A stretch of 64,000 nt of DNA from JABSQH01 sp965230015. GTDB taxonomy: Bacteria; Actinomycetota; Acidimicrobiia; Acidimicrobiales; Ilumatobacteraceae. Where the stretch lies: contig CBDDKF010000001.1 of the NCBI GenBank assembly GCA_965230015.1, positions 1-64,000 on the forward strand, written 5' to 3'. Shown here piece by piece: positions 35,544 to 43,411 of the stretch (positions are counted from its first letter, which is position 1; every line of letters starts with the position of its first letter). A model generated the notes under the pieces. That model worked only from the letters and a program-made list of their open reading frames with translations. It was not told where the DNA came from and did not search any database. The translations under genes were made by a program, and so were the position numbers.

Positions 35544-36965
35544 ATGAATCACGACGGCGCGGCCGAGCTCCTCGCCGAAGCCCGGAGCCATGCCGAGCGA
35601 GGCTCGATGAAGCTGGCGTGGCAGCGCTGTTGCGACGCAGCCGACATCGGGCGTGCGGTCGGCGACCCGACGATCATTGCGCATGCGGCACTGGCCATCG
35701 CCGGGCCGAATCTGCTGCCGACCGCCGATGCGGCGGCTCGTCGAGCGTTGTGCGTGGAGGCGATCGCCCTTCTGGGCGACGCCGAGCCCGACCTGCGGGC
35801 CACGGTCGAGGCGCAGTTGGCAGTGATCTCATCGGCGTGGGGCGCACCCCCACACGTCGTGCAGCAAGAACGGCTCGACGCCGACGAAGCGCGCCGTCGG
35901 TCGTTGGCGCTGCAAGCCGCACACTCCGACGCGCTGGGACCCCACGGAGTCGGCACGCGCCTTGCCCTCGCTGCGCAGCTGATCGACCTGGGCGCAGGAT
36001 CGGGCGATGCCGAGACGCTCGCCTGGGGTCAGATGTGGCGATTGGACGCGCTGGGGCAACTCGGGATGCGCAGGGAGTGGAACGCGGCCCTGGTCGACCT
36101 GACGGCCGCCGCCAACCGATTGACGTCACCGGCGTGGGCATGGCGTCTCGCCACGATTCGTGCCTGTCTTGCGCTCGACGAGGACCGGCTCGACGATGCA
36201 CGAGCCTTGACGAACGAGGCACGCGATGCAGCCGCCGTGGCGGAAGTGCCCGACGGGCCGTTCGTGGGCCTCATCCTGCGATCAGTGCTCGCGCAGCGGT
36301 CTGGGGACGGGCTCGAGGAGGTGGAAGCCGAGGTTCGCCGGGCGCTCGACGGCATGCCGTTTCAGGCGCAGGGCTGGCGCGCGGTGCTACGGGCGCAGAT
36401 GGGTCAGACGGCCGAGGCGATCGCCATCTGGCGGTCGCTCGCCCCCTACGTGAACGAGGTGCCGGACACGGCGGTCGAGTGGCTCGTCGTGCACGCCGAC
36501 CACGCGACGCTGGCGATCGTTGCCGAAGATCGCGACTCGGCCGTGGCCCTGATCGACCTGTTGGAGCCCTTCGCCGGGCAGCACGTGCGTCCGACCGCGA
36601 TGGCGCCCAGCGGCGGTCCGGTCTCACTCGTCCTCGGTCGCCTCGCAGCCTTCGTCGGCGACGACCGGGCCGAGACGTGGCTGAGCGACGCGATCACTCA
36701 GGCCGACTCCGTGTTGGCGTCGTGGCACGCCGACCAGGCGCGCCGCGAGCTGGCGAAGCTCGGTCGTTCGCTCAGCCCGCTGTCGCGGCGCGAGGGGCAG
36801 ATCGCGCGACTCGTCGCGCACGGGCTCACCAACAAACAGATCGCCGCCGACCTCGTGCTGTCCGAACGGACCGTCGAGCAGCACGTGCGCAGCATCTTGC
36901 GCAAGCTCGGCGCCGCCAACCGGGCGGGTATCGCCACATGGGTCGCAAGCCAGACCGAGCCGTAG
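35544..36965 (+). CDS. LuxR-type transcriptional regulator with TPR-like sensory region
   Basis: The 473-residue protein has an alpha-helical, TPR-like region (residues 1-400) rich in Ala/Leu/Arg and a C-terminal LuxR DNA-binding domain. That domain has the motif LSRREGQIARLVAHGLTN, then KQIAADLVLSERTVEQHV and SILRKLG. It lacks the NTP-binding domain of the MalT/LAL class, so it looks like a truncated LAL-type regulator. The start is ATG 35544, with GGGGAGC upstream. The target is unknown; the divergent membrane protein is a candidate. Confidence 0.8.
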   Translation: MNHDGAAELLAEARSHAERGSMKLAWQRCCDAADIGRAVGDPTIIAHAALAIAGPNLLPTADAAARRALCVEAIALLGDAEPDLRATVEAQLAVISSAWGAPPHVVQQERLDADEARRRSLALQAAHSDALGPHGVGTRLALAAQLIDLGAGSGDAETLAWGQMWRLDALGQLGMRREWNAALVDLTAAANRLTSPAWAWRLATIRACLALDEDRLDDARALTNEARDAAAVAEVPDGPFVGLILRSVLAQRSGDGLEEVEAEVRRALDGMPFQAQGWRAVLRAQMGQTAEAIAIWRSLAPYVNEVPDTAVEWLVVHADHATLAIVAEDRDSAVALIDLLEPFAGQHVRPTAMAPSGGPVSLVLGRLAAFVGDDRAETWLSDAITQADSVLASWHADQARRELAKLGRSLSPLSRREGQIARLVAHGLTNKQIAADLVLSERTVEQHVRSILRKLGAANRAGIATWVASQTEP

Positions 36966-37032
36966 GTTGAGCCGCGGCACCGGCGCCATCAACGACAGGA
37001 CGTGATGCGAGGCGCCGACGTCGAGCCGGCGA

Positions 37033-38349
37033 CTACGGCGCCCCGGGCAGCGACTCGCACGGGATGCCGTTGCCGTCGGCATCGAGTCGGGCGATGTCGC
37101 CGTAGAACGGGAAGTACGTGTCGAACCACGCCTTGGCGTCGGCGTATGTGGCGAAGTCCGAGCAGTTCCTGGTGTCGCCGGGATTGGCCGGTGGCGCTGC
37201 GGGCGGAGGCGGCGCACTCGACTCGTTGCGCGTGTCGAGGACGCGGTCGGCCTGGCCATTGCTGGTCGCCGGGCGGATCGAGTCGGGAGGTCCGTAGGCG
37301 GCGACGTCGACCACCACGTGTGATGGCTTGTTGAGCGTGATGCAGATCTCGCCGTTGCTGCCGCTGTCGGCCTTCACCAACGTGGTGTTGGCGATCGACT
37401 GCACCGGCTGGAAGTTCTGCGTCGAGTTGGCGGTGCCGTCGACGCCTCGGGAGTGCGCGTTGATGAATCCCGCAGCGTCAGCCTGTGTGGCGGTGACCGT
37501 TGCGTACACCACCTCGTTCGGATCGGCGCCGGTGAAGAAGCAGATCGGGCCACCATCGAGTTTGGTGGGCAGGGTGCGCGAGTCGAGCACCCGGTCGGCC
37601 TGGCCGCTCGCCGTTGCGGCGCGCACCGCAGCGCCATCGATGTAAGCGACAACATCAACGACTGCATGGACCGATTTGTTCGCCGTCACGCAGATCTCGC
37701 CGTTGCTGTCGGGAACGATGAGCGTGGTGTTGGCGATGGACTGGTTCGGCTGAAAGTTCTGGGTCGAGTTCTGCAGTCCATTGACGCCCGGGGTGTGGCC
37801 GTTGATGAATCCCGCAGCGTCGGCCTCGGTCGCGGTCACCGTGGCGAAGACCCGCTCACCGCCTGCGGCGTCGGTGCGTGCACAGCGCGTGGTTCGCTCG
37901 ACGAGCTTGCCGCCGCCCACTCGGGTGTCGAGGACGCGATCGGCCTGTCCGGTGCTCGAGGCGGGTCGCACCACATCGCGCGACGCGTAGGCGATCACGT
38001 CGACGATCACCTGCGACTGCCGGTTCACCGTTACGCAGATCGCACCGGTGGCGTCGGGAACGATCACCGTGGTGTTGGCGATCGACTGGTTCGGTTGGAA
38101 GTTCTGCGTGGAGTTCGACAGGCCGTTCACATCGGGGTTGTGCGCGTTGACGAAACCGGCGGCGGTGCCCTGCGTCGCGGTGACGGTGGCGAACACCACC
38201 TCGTTCGCGGCGGCGTCGGTATCGACGCATCGACTCCCGCCGGCCTCGATCGCTCGGGCCGGCGACGGGACCACGGCCAGCCCCGCTGCCGCTAATCCGC
38301 CCACGATGGCTGGCCACGCCACGCGTCGCCTCATACCGCTGTTCATCAC
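37033..38349 (-). CDS. secreted protein with three LLETR-like repeats and a C-terminal excalibur domain
   Basis: The 438-residue chain begins with a signal peptide (IVGGLAAAGLAVVPSPARA) with likely cleavage near residue 33. Three repeats of about 105 residues follow, each with 'FATVTAT..DAAGFIN.H' and 'NSTQNFQP.QSIANTT' followed by 'GEICVT' and 'DVVAY', then RVLDTR or RVLDSR. After a Pro-rich linker, an excalibur calcium-binding motif (DADGNGIPCE) ends the chain. The repeats are distant relatives of those in the proteins at 58301 and 61886. GGAGG precedes the ATG at 38349. It is probably cell-surface or extracellular; the function is unknown. Confidence 0.75.
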   Translation of the reverse strand: MMNSGMRRRVAWPAIVGGLAAAGLAVVPSPARAIEAGGSRCVDTDAAANEVVFATVTATQGTAAGFVNAHNPDVNGLSNSTQNFQPNQSIANTTVIVPDATGAICVTVNRQSQVIVDVIAYASRDVVRPASSTGQADRVLDTRVGGGKLVERTTRCARTDAAGGERVFATVTATEADAAGFINGHTPGVNGLQNSTQNFQPNQSIANTTLIVPDSNGEICVTANKSVHAVVDVVAYIDGAAVRAATASGQADRVLDSRTLPTKLDGGPICFFTGADPNEVVYATVTATQADAAGFINAHSRGVDGTANSTQNFQPVQSIANTTLVKADSGSNGEICITLNKPSHVVVDVAAYGPPDSIRPATSNGQADRVLDTRNESSAPPPPAAPPANPGDTRNCSDFATYADAKAWFDTYFPFYGDIARLDADGNGIPCESLPGAP

Positions 38350-38444
38350 GACTCCCCTCCACGTCGTTCGTTGTTGCGGGGAGCTTAGGACCGAGCAGCC
38401 ACCGGTCGCCCGCTGCCCGGTGATCCGAGATGGGCTGCCGAAGC

Positions 38445-38488
38445 GGAGAGGTGAGGGACGAGAGGAGGTGACGGAGGAGAGGTGAGGG
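38445..38488. repeat. purine-rich direct repeat
   Basis: A 13-bp unit (GGAGAGGTGAGGG) occurs at 38445-38457 and 38476-38488 with similar purine-rich sequence between. It lies in the gap downstream of the PPOX gene and upstream of the excalibur protein gene (both on the minus strand). Confidence 0.5.
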
Positions 38489-38493
38489 GGAGT

Positions 38494-38964
38494 TCAGCCG
38501 GCGGCCAGCTTGGCGTGCGACCAGCTGGCGATGTCGACCACATCGAGGAGCACGCCGACGCGTTTGGCCACGTAGGCGTGCAGGAACGGGCGAGTCTCAT
38601 CGGTGAGCGGACCGTCGTGCGCGGCGTTGTACCGCTCGTAGGTCGACTCGGCGATCGCGTTGACGACGTCGCGGTCGTCGGTGATCTCGCCGTCGCAGAC
38701 CAGTTGCACGCCGCGCAACTCGTTGTAGGTCTCGCCGTCCTCGACGAGCGCGGTGAGCGCCGGGTTGCGCCGCAGGTTCTGGACTTTCTGCGACCGTGCG
38801 TAGGTGTGAAACGCGAGGCGACCGTCGGGCGCCCACCCGTACCACATCGCCACCAGATGCGGCCGGCCGGTCGGCCCGATGGTCGCCGTGTTCATCACGT
38901 GTCGCCCGGCGAGGAAGCCGTCGATTTCGGGTTGGGTCATCGTGATGCTGGCTCGTTGCGACAT
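38494..38964 (-). CDS. PPOX-class (pyridoxamine 5'-phosphate oxidase-like) flavin/F420-binding protein
   Basis: This 156-residue split-barrel protein has the family features GRHVMNTATIGPTGRPHLVAMWY, DGRLAFHTYARSQKVQNLRRNP and a following VEDGETYNELRGVQLVCDGEI. Actinobacterial members often bind F420 or FMN and reduce aromatic or other substrates; the exact reaction is unknown. A good ribosome binding site (AAGGG) precedes ATG 38964. It is divergent from a TetR gene across a 117-bp gap holding a candidate operator. Confidence 0.82.
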   Translation of the reverse strand: MSQRASITMTQPEIDGFLAGRHVMNTATIGPTGRPHLVAMWYGWAPDGRLAFHTYARSQKVQNLRRNPALTALVEDGETYNELRGVQLVCDGEITDDRDVVNAIAESTYERYNAAHDGPLTDETRPFLHAYVAKRVGVLLDVVDIASWSHAKLAAG

Positions 38965-38995
38965 GGGGGTGCCCTTCTGTTGGTGAGTGCGATCG

Positions 38996-39015
38996 TATGT
39001 AGAACGTTCGTTATA
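38996..39015. promoter_or_regulatory. candidate TetR operator in the PPOX-tetR intergenic region
   Basis: The imperfect palindrome TATGTAGAACGTTCGTTATA has a perfect GAACGTTC core and matching TAT/ATA ends. It overlaps TATACT (39012-39017), a possible -10 for the plus-strand tetR gene. The two divergent genes suggest local regulation of PPOX and tetR. Confidence 0.45.
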
Positions 39016-39081
39016 CTCGCGACTCAACCCCGCGTTCAACCCCGGCGATTAACCCCGGCGATTCATGAAGGAGAATGCTCG

Positions 39082-39657
39082 ATGGCTGCGCCGTCGAAGA
39101 CAGCAATGGTCACCACGGCTGCCGAGCTGTTTCGGCGGCAGGGTTACGAAGCAACGAGTTGGCGCCAGCTGGTGGCCGAGAGCGGCGCGCCGGCAGGCTC
39201 GATCGGCTACCACTTTCCGGGCGGCAAGGAGCAGCTGGCCGTCGAAGTCGTGGTCGAGGCGAGCAACAGCACCCGCGAGCTGATCGATGCGCTGCTCGGA
39301 ACCGCCGAAGAACCGGTGGAGATGATGCGTCGGTGGATCGCCGCGTCGGCGCGCGTGCTGGAATCGTCGGGGTACGCCAACGGATGTCCGCTGGCCACGA
39401 TGGCGCTCGAGCTCGCCCACCGATCCGACGACGTGCAACAACAGATCGCCGTCGGCTACGACAGCTGGGTCGGTCTGCTCACCTCACGTCTCGAGCCCAC
39501 CCACGGTGCAGCGGCGCGCGACACGGCCGAGCTTCTGCTCGCGGCGTTTGAAGGGGCGTTGCTGTTGAGTCGAGCGCGCCGTAGCACGGCCCCACTCGAC
39601 CTCCTCGCAGCACGGGCGCCGGAGCTGCTCGGTGCGTTGCAACCCGCCTCTCGTTGA
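39082..39657 (+). CDS. TetR-family transcriptional regulator
   Basis: The 191-residue protein has an N-terminal TetR helix-turn-helix (TAAELFRRQGYEATSWRQLVAE followed by GSIGYHFPGGKEQL) and a C-terminal ligand domain of the YxaF/LmrA type (ANGCPLATMALELA). AAGGAG precedes ATG 39082. It is divergent from the PPOX gene, whose promoter region holds a candidate operator, so it probably represses that gene and itself. Confidence 0.85.
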   Translation: MAAPSKTAMVTTAAELFRRQGYEATSWRQLVAESGAPAGSIGYHFPGGKEQLAVEVVVEASNSTRELIDALLGTAEEPVEMMRRWIAASARVLESSGYANGCPLATMALELAHRSDDVQQQIAVGYDSWVGLLTSRLEPTHGAAARDTAELLLAAFEGALLLSRARRSTAPLDLLAARAPELLGALQPASR

Positions 39658-39717
39658 TCAGCCTGGACGAGCGTTGATCGCCGCTGATGACCTCGGGTCC
39701 GCTCGTTAGGGTCGGGC

Positions 39718-40314
39718 GTGATGGATACGGCTGAGTTCCTGGCTTCGCTCGACTGGCTCGGCGACCAGGGCGCGGCCACGATCAGCGGCACGCGCCTGTC
39801 GATGCGTGCGGACGCTGGAACCGATTGGTTCAACGATCCAGACGGCGCGACACGGCTGTCGTCGGCGCCGGTGTTCTGCGCGCCGATCGCCGACGACTGT
39901 CAGCTGTCTGCCGAGGTCGGCGTGACCTTCGCCTCCGACTTCGATGCTGGCGTGTTGTTCGTCCATCAGACCAACGACGACTACGCCAAGCTCTGCTTCG
40001 AACGGGCGCCGAGCGGTGAGCCCATGGTCGTTTCCGTCGTCACGCGCGGCGTGTCCGACGACGCCAACGGACCGCGCATCGACGGCGATGCGGTTCACCT
40101 CCGCGTCTCGCGATTTCGGGACGTCTTCGCGTTCCACTGGTCGGCCGACGCGGCCACGTGGAACCTGCTGCGCTACTTCCAACTCCGAGACCCCGCTGCG
40201 CCGACGACGCTCGGCTTCCTGGCCCAATCACCCACGGGACCTGGCTGCACGGCGACATTCGCTGACATCTCGTTTCGTTCGACGACGCCCAGCAACATCC
40301 GCGACGGTTCCTGA
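39718..40314 (+). CDS. DUF1349 domain protein
   Basis: The 198-residue protein resembles DUF1349, a concanavalin-like beta-sandwich. Recognisable parts are GTDWFNDPDG near the start, FDAGVLFVHQTNDDYAKLCFE in the middle, and VHLRVSRFRDVFAFHWSADAATWNLLRYFQL. It has no signal peptide. TAGGGT (39707-39712) stands 5 nt before GTG 39718 or 8 nt before ATG 39721. The function is not known; members are thought to bind carbohydrates or act as small accessory enzymes. Confidence 0.75.
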   Translation: MMDTAEFLASLDWLGDQGAATISGTRLSMRADAGTDWFNDPDGATRLSSAPVFCAPIADDCQLSAEVGVTFASDFDAGVLFVHQTNDDYAKLCFERAPSGEPMVVSVVTRGVSDDANGPRIDGDAVHLRVSRFRDVFAFHWSADAATWNLLRYFQLRDPAAPTTLGFLAQSPTGPGCTATFADISFRSTTPSNIRDGS

Positions 40315-40336
40315 CGCTGGTTCGGGGTCCCTAGGC

Positions 40337-40368
40337 CCATCGCCGCGAGCACGCAGTCGAGGCGATGG
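40337..40368. terminator. weak inverted repeat between convergent genes
   Basis: CCATCGCC and GGCGATGG, separated by 16 nt, lie between the stop codons of the DUF1349 gene and the sigma-factor gene. The long loop makes termination uncertain. Confidence 0.3.
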
Positions 40369-40391
40369 ACCGAACGGCGCTCTCCGGACGG

Positions 40392-41708
40392 TCAGTCGGT
40401 TCGAGTGCGAGCCGCCTCGACCACGCCGAGTCGCGCAACGAGGTGCGCTCGCTCGACCTCGTTCTCGCACAACCCGACGGCGCGGCGCAGCGCCTCGATC
40501 GCGCTGTCGATGTCGCCAGCACGCCAGGCCAGCTCGCCGCGCACCGCTGGTACTCGATGGTTGGCGGGCAACGCCTCGTCGAGACCATCGAGTAGCGCAA
40601 GGCCGGCGAGCGGACCTTCGGCCTCGGCGACGGCGACGGCGCGGTTCAGCCGAACCACCGGCGAGCCCGTCAATCCGTCGAGCACTGCGTAGTGATCGGC
40701 GATCGTCGCCCAGTCGGTCGCCGTCGACGTGGCCGCCGACGCATGCGCTGCCGCAATCAACGCCTCTCGCCGAAGCTGCTCGGCATAGCCGACCGAGCTG
40801 GGGAGCGACTCGACCAGTTCGATGCCTGCGCTGATCTCGTCGCGATGCCAGCGTCCACGATCTTGGTCGACCAACGTGACCAGTTGCCCGTCGCGGATGC
40901 GGGCATCTCGACGGGAGTGTTGCAACAGCAGCAACGCGGTGAGCGCACCCACCTGTGGTGCGCTGGGCGCCACCTGGCGGAGCACCAACGCGAGCTCCAC
41001 CGCCTCGCCGGCAAGATCCGCGCGCAGTAGATCGGGCCCGGTGCCCGGCGTGTAGCCAGCGGTGAACGCAAGGTAGATCGTTCGACACACCTCGTCGAGA
41101 CGCCACCGCAGCTCGTCGGCGAGCGGCGCACCGAGTGGTATCCCGGCCGCGCCGATCTTCTTCTTCGCTCGAGTCAGCCGGGCGGCCATCGTCGAAGGAG
41201 TGACGAGGAACAGCCGTGCGATCTGATCGGTCGGTGTGCCGATCACCAACCGCAGTGCGAGCGCCGAGCGGGACTCGATCGGCAGCGCCGGGTGACAGCA
41301 CAACAAGATGAGCTGCAGACGTTCGTCGGGAAGCTGCTCGTCCGACTCTTCCGGTGGCGACCAGTCCGGTCGAACGGCAAGGAGCGGGGCCTTGCGGCCG
41401 GCCACTCCCTCTGCGCGCAATCGGCCGAGCACCAGCCGATGCGCCGTGGCGTACAGCCACGCCGCGGGCTGGTCGGGTACGCCGTCGTGCGGCCAGCGCT
41501 CAGCGGCGCGGGCGAACGCCTCGGCGAGCGCATCCTCGACGAGGTCGAGTCGTCGAGTGCGCGCCACGAGCAGCGCCAGCAGCCGACCCCACTCCGCGCG
41601 TTGCGCCGCGCCGAGCGCGTCTGCCGCCTCCTGCGCCGACGCGTCGTCTCGGCGCACGGTCGGGACGCCGTTAGGGGGTCTCGAGCGCGGGCCTGATCTC
41701 GATGTCAT
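40392..41708 (-). CDS. ECF42-type RNA polymerase sigma factor with long C-terminal extension
   Basis: The 438-residue sigma factor has region 2 (ARTRRLDLVEDALAEAFARAAERWP) and region 4 (ALALRLVIGTPTDQIARLFLVTPSTMAARLTRAKKKI) in its first half. About 210 further residues with TPR-like helices (TDWATIADHYAVLDGLTGSPVVRLNRAVA...) follow, the layout of the ECF42/DUF6596 group. The group is typically paired with a DGPF/YCII protein, encoded immediately upstream here. The stop of that gene (41671) lies inside the long version of this frame; GTG 41657 is an alternative start that avoids the overlap. No anti-sigma gene is adjacent. Confidence 0.85.
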   Translation of the reverse strand: MTSRSGPRSRPPNGVPTVRRDDASAQEAADALGAAQRAEWGRLLALLVARTRRLDLVEDALAEAFARAAERWPHDGVPDQPAAWLYATAHRLVLGRLRAEGVAGRKAPLLAVRPDWSPPEESDEQLPDERLQLILLCCHPALPIESRSALALRLVIGTPTDQIARLFLVTPSTMAARLTRAKKKIGAAGIPLGAPLADELRWRLDEVCRTIYLAFTAGYTPGTGPDLLRADLAGEAVELALVLRQVAPSAPQVGALTALLLLQHSRRDARIRDGQLVTLVDQDRGRWHRDEISAGIELVESLPSSVGYAEQLRREALIAAAHASAATSTATDWATIADHYAVLDGLTGSPVVRLNRAVAVAEAEGPLAGLALLDGLDEALPANHRVPAVRGELAWRAGDIDSAIEALRRAVGLCENEVERAHLVARLGVVEAARTRTD

Positions 41709-42024
41709 AGTCGGGCAGCACGCGGCACAGGTCGATCACTGTGTCGAGGTCGGGTGCGTCGAGCAGGTAGTAGCCGCCGATGTGCTCGGCCGCTTCGGCG
41801 AACGGTCCATCGGTGATGGCCATCTCGCCACCGCGCGTTCTGAGCGTGGTCGCGGTGGATCCGTCGCCGAGCGCCTCGGCGCTCACGATCTCGACGCCGT
41901 CGCGTTCGGCAACCGCCTCGTCGAAGGCCACGTGCTGGGCCATCGCGGCTTCCTGTTCCTCCGGGGTGAGATCCTCGAACTTCGGCATCTCGCCGTAGCC
42001 AGCGAGCAGAACGAAGTACTTCAT
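41671..42024 (-). CDS. DGPF/YCII-family protein, partner of the ECF42 sigma factor
   Basis: A 117-residue YCII-fold protein. Its signature is MAITDGPFAEAAEHIGGYYLLDAPDLD, with an N-terminal MKYFVLLAG strand. Proteins of this type are encoded beside ECF42 sigma factors in many actinobacteria. AAAGGAG precedes the ATG at 42024. A 9-bp hairpin is in the leader. Its molecular role (modulator or small enzyme) is not known. Confidence 0.85.
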   Translation of the reverse strand: MKYFVLLAGYGEMPKFEDLTPEEQEAAMAQHVAFDEAVAERDGVEIVSAEALGDGSTATTLRTRGGEMAITDGPFAEAAEHIGGYYLLDAPDLDTVIDLCRVLPDYDIEIRPALETP

Positions 42025-42041
42025 GGTGATGCTCCTTTCTC

Positions 42042-42064
42042 GTGTCGGCGACGTCCGCCGACAC
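42042..42064 (-). promoter_or_regulatory. hairpin in the leader of the DGPF gene
   Basis: GTGTCGGCG and CGCCGACAC form a perfect 9-bp stem with a 5-nt loop, ending about 10 nt before the AAAGGAG ribosome binding site on the minus strand. It may be a DNA operator or a leader-RNA structure. Confidence 0.4.
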
Positions 42065-42122
42065 CAGGGTGACGCGCACCGGAGGCAGAAATCGACAGTG
42101 AACCGAGAATTTCTTTGCGCAG

Positions 42123-42136
42123 GTGATCGCGATCAC
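42123..42136. promoter_or_regulatory. CRP-like palindrome GTGATCGCGATCAC
   Basis: A perfect 14-bp palindrome with GTGA-N6-TCAC half-sites, the arrangement bound by CRP/FNR-family regulators. It lies about 100 bp upstream of the DGPF/sigma pair and 36 bp upstream of a small ORF on the plus strand. Confidence 0.5.
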
Positions 42137-42171
42137 AGAAGCGGTTGTGTGGTTCGTTCAGAGTGATCGCC

Positions 42172-42405
42172 ATGACCGCCGCATCTGCCACCGCCAACTT
42201 CACCATGGTCCCCGCCGACCGCTGGATCATCACCACTGCCCCGGCCCGCCGCCGTCCAACGCTCAGCGAGCGCTACAAGGCGTGGTCCACCGAGCGCCGC
42301 GAGATGCGCGACGTTCGTCGAGGCAGCGTCGCCTCGTTCACCGCAATGGCGTCGCCGGTCGACATTGTGGCGAGCAGCCATCACCGGATTCCCTTCGCTG
42401 TCTGA
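42172..42405 (+). CDS. hypothetical small protein, 77 residues
   Basis: The frame from ATG 42172 (CAGAGT box 7 nt upstream) encodes a basic protein (MTAASATANFTMVPADRWI...) with an Arg-rich central part (RYKAWSTERREMRDVRRGS). No family is recognised. The CRP-like palindrome just upstream and the promoter-like box are the only support beyond open frame. It could be spurious in this GC-rich sequence. Confidence 0.35.
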   Translation: MTAASATANFTMVPADRWIITTAPARRRPTLSERYKAWSTERREMRDVRRGSVASFTAMASPVDIVASSHHRIPFAV

Positions 42406-42434
42406 CTCGCCGACGCTGCTGCGCTCTAGGGCCC

Positions 42435-42596
42435 TCAGTCGTCGAGGAGGGCCATCGCTTCGAGTCGTCGTCGGTTGGCGTCGGCCCGGAACCGCTCAGC
42501 GCCCGGCCCGTCGCCCATCAACTCGGCAACGTCGGCCAACGCGTCGAGACGCTCGGCAGCTTGCTGCAGCAGGAGCCCTTCGTTGCCGTCGCTCAT
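42435..42596 (-). CDS. hypothetical small helical protein, 53 residues
   Basis: An open frame from ATG 42596 encodes MSDGNEGLLLQQAAERL...ADVAELMGDGPGAERFRADANRRRLEAMALLDD. The strong amphipathic helical pattern and the 'AELMGDGPGAERFRADANRRR' part recall the helix-hairpin-helix N-terminus of X-family polymerases (LLELKGENPFRARAYRRA type). The resemblance is only by eye. No promoter box is seen. Confidence 0.45.
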   Translation of the reverse strand: MSDGNEGLLLQQAAERLDALADVAELMGDGPGAERFRADANRRRLEAMALLDD

Positions 42597-42714
42597 CGCT
42601 GCGTTCGATCACGCCGCCGGATCCGCACCGCTTCAGTGTGACATGCGGAACCGGCATGGGGCTGGCGCATGCTGGTCGCCCTGGTGCGATCGATCGTTGA
42701 ATGTGGTGGCTTGC

Positions 42715-43206
42715 TCAACGGGTGGGCCACTCGGCGAGCGTCTCGTAGACCGCGCCGTCGGGTTGGAGGTCGCTGTGCACGAGTGCGACCCGGTCGACGG
42801 CGAACGATGCGGAGAATCGGAGGCCCACGCTGCGGTGTGGGCGCGCACGGCGGGCCAGGCGAGCCACGGTGAGGTGTCCGTAGAACCGCCGTGCGGATGA
42901 GCTCTCACGGCGCGTCGTCCGGTCGACCGCCGTCGCCAGGTCGTCGACACCGTCGACGGGCACAACCAGTGAACGCTCGCCGAGCACGTCGATCGACGGG
43001 CCGAGGTGGGCCGTCGCCGACGGCAGTTCGGCGTGATCGAGGGCGTCGATGAGCGCGTCGGCGTCGGCATCGCGGAAGAAGCGCAGGGTGATGTGGCGCT
43101 TGTCGCGGTCGACCCAGCGCACCCCTTGGTCGCGCGGTTGAGGGAGATCACCGAGCGCATCGAGCACCTCGTCGGGCGGCCAGATCGCCACGAACAGCCG
43201 AGCCAT
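42715..43206 (-). CDS. thpR: RNA 2',3'-cyclic phosphodiesterase (LigT/ThpR family)
   Basis: The 163-residue protein has both HxTx motifs of the 2H phosphoesterase family, RHITLRFF near residue 38 and YGHLTVARL near residue 110. It starts MARLFVAIWPP, typical of ThpR. It opens 2',3'-cyclic phosphates on RNA ends. CAGACT (43213-43218) lies 6 nt before the ATG. The sequence between it and the phosphatase gene holds two 47-bp palindromes. Confidence 0.85.
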   Translation of the reverse strand: MARLFVAIWPPDEVLDALGDLPQPRDQGVRWVDRDKRHITLRFFRDADADALIDALDHAELPSATAHLGPSIDVLGERSLVVPVDGVDDLATAVDRTTRRESSSARRFYGHLTVARLARRARPHRSVGLRFSASFAVDRVALVHSDLQPDGAVYETLAEWPTR

Positions 43207-43252
43207 GTGGCGAGTCTGGCGGCTGGTCGTGGTGTCTCCCACTCGATGTCGC

Positions 43253-43299
43253 TTCTCGGTGTCGGTGGTTGCGGTATCCACAACCCTCGCCGCCGAGAA
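43253..43299. repeat. 47-bp palindrome family, copy A
   Basis: TTCTCGGTG...CGCCGAGAA, with inner stem GTTGCGG/CCACAAC (one mismatch) and loop TAT. It is followed 35 bp later by copy B. Confidence 0.85.
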
Positions 43300-43334
43300 T
43301 GCGAGCCACGCGTCGCTGTTGCGTGTCGTGTGGC

Positions 43335-43381
43335 TTCTCGGTGTCGGTGGTTGCGGTATCCACAACTGTCGCCGCCGAGAA
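43335..43381. repeat. 47-bp palindrome family, copy B
   Basis: It differs from copy A at only a few positions (TGT for CCT before the right outer arm). The right arm and inner stem are the same as copy A. Confidence 0.85.
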
Positions 43382-43411
43382 GGGGTTCGATGCGGGGGGT
43401 TCGCTGCGCAA

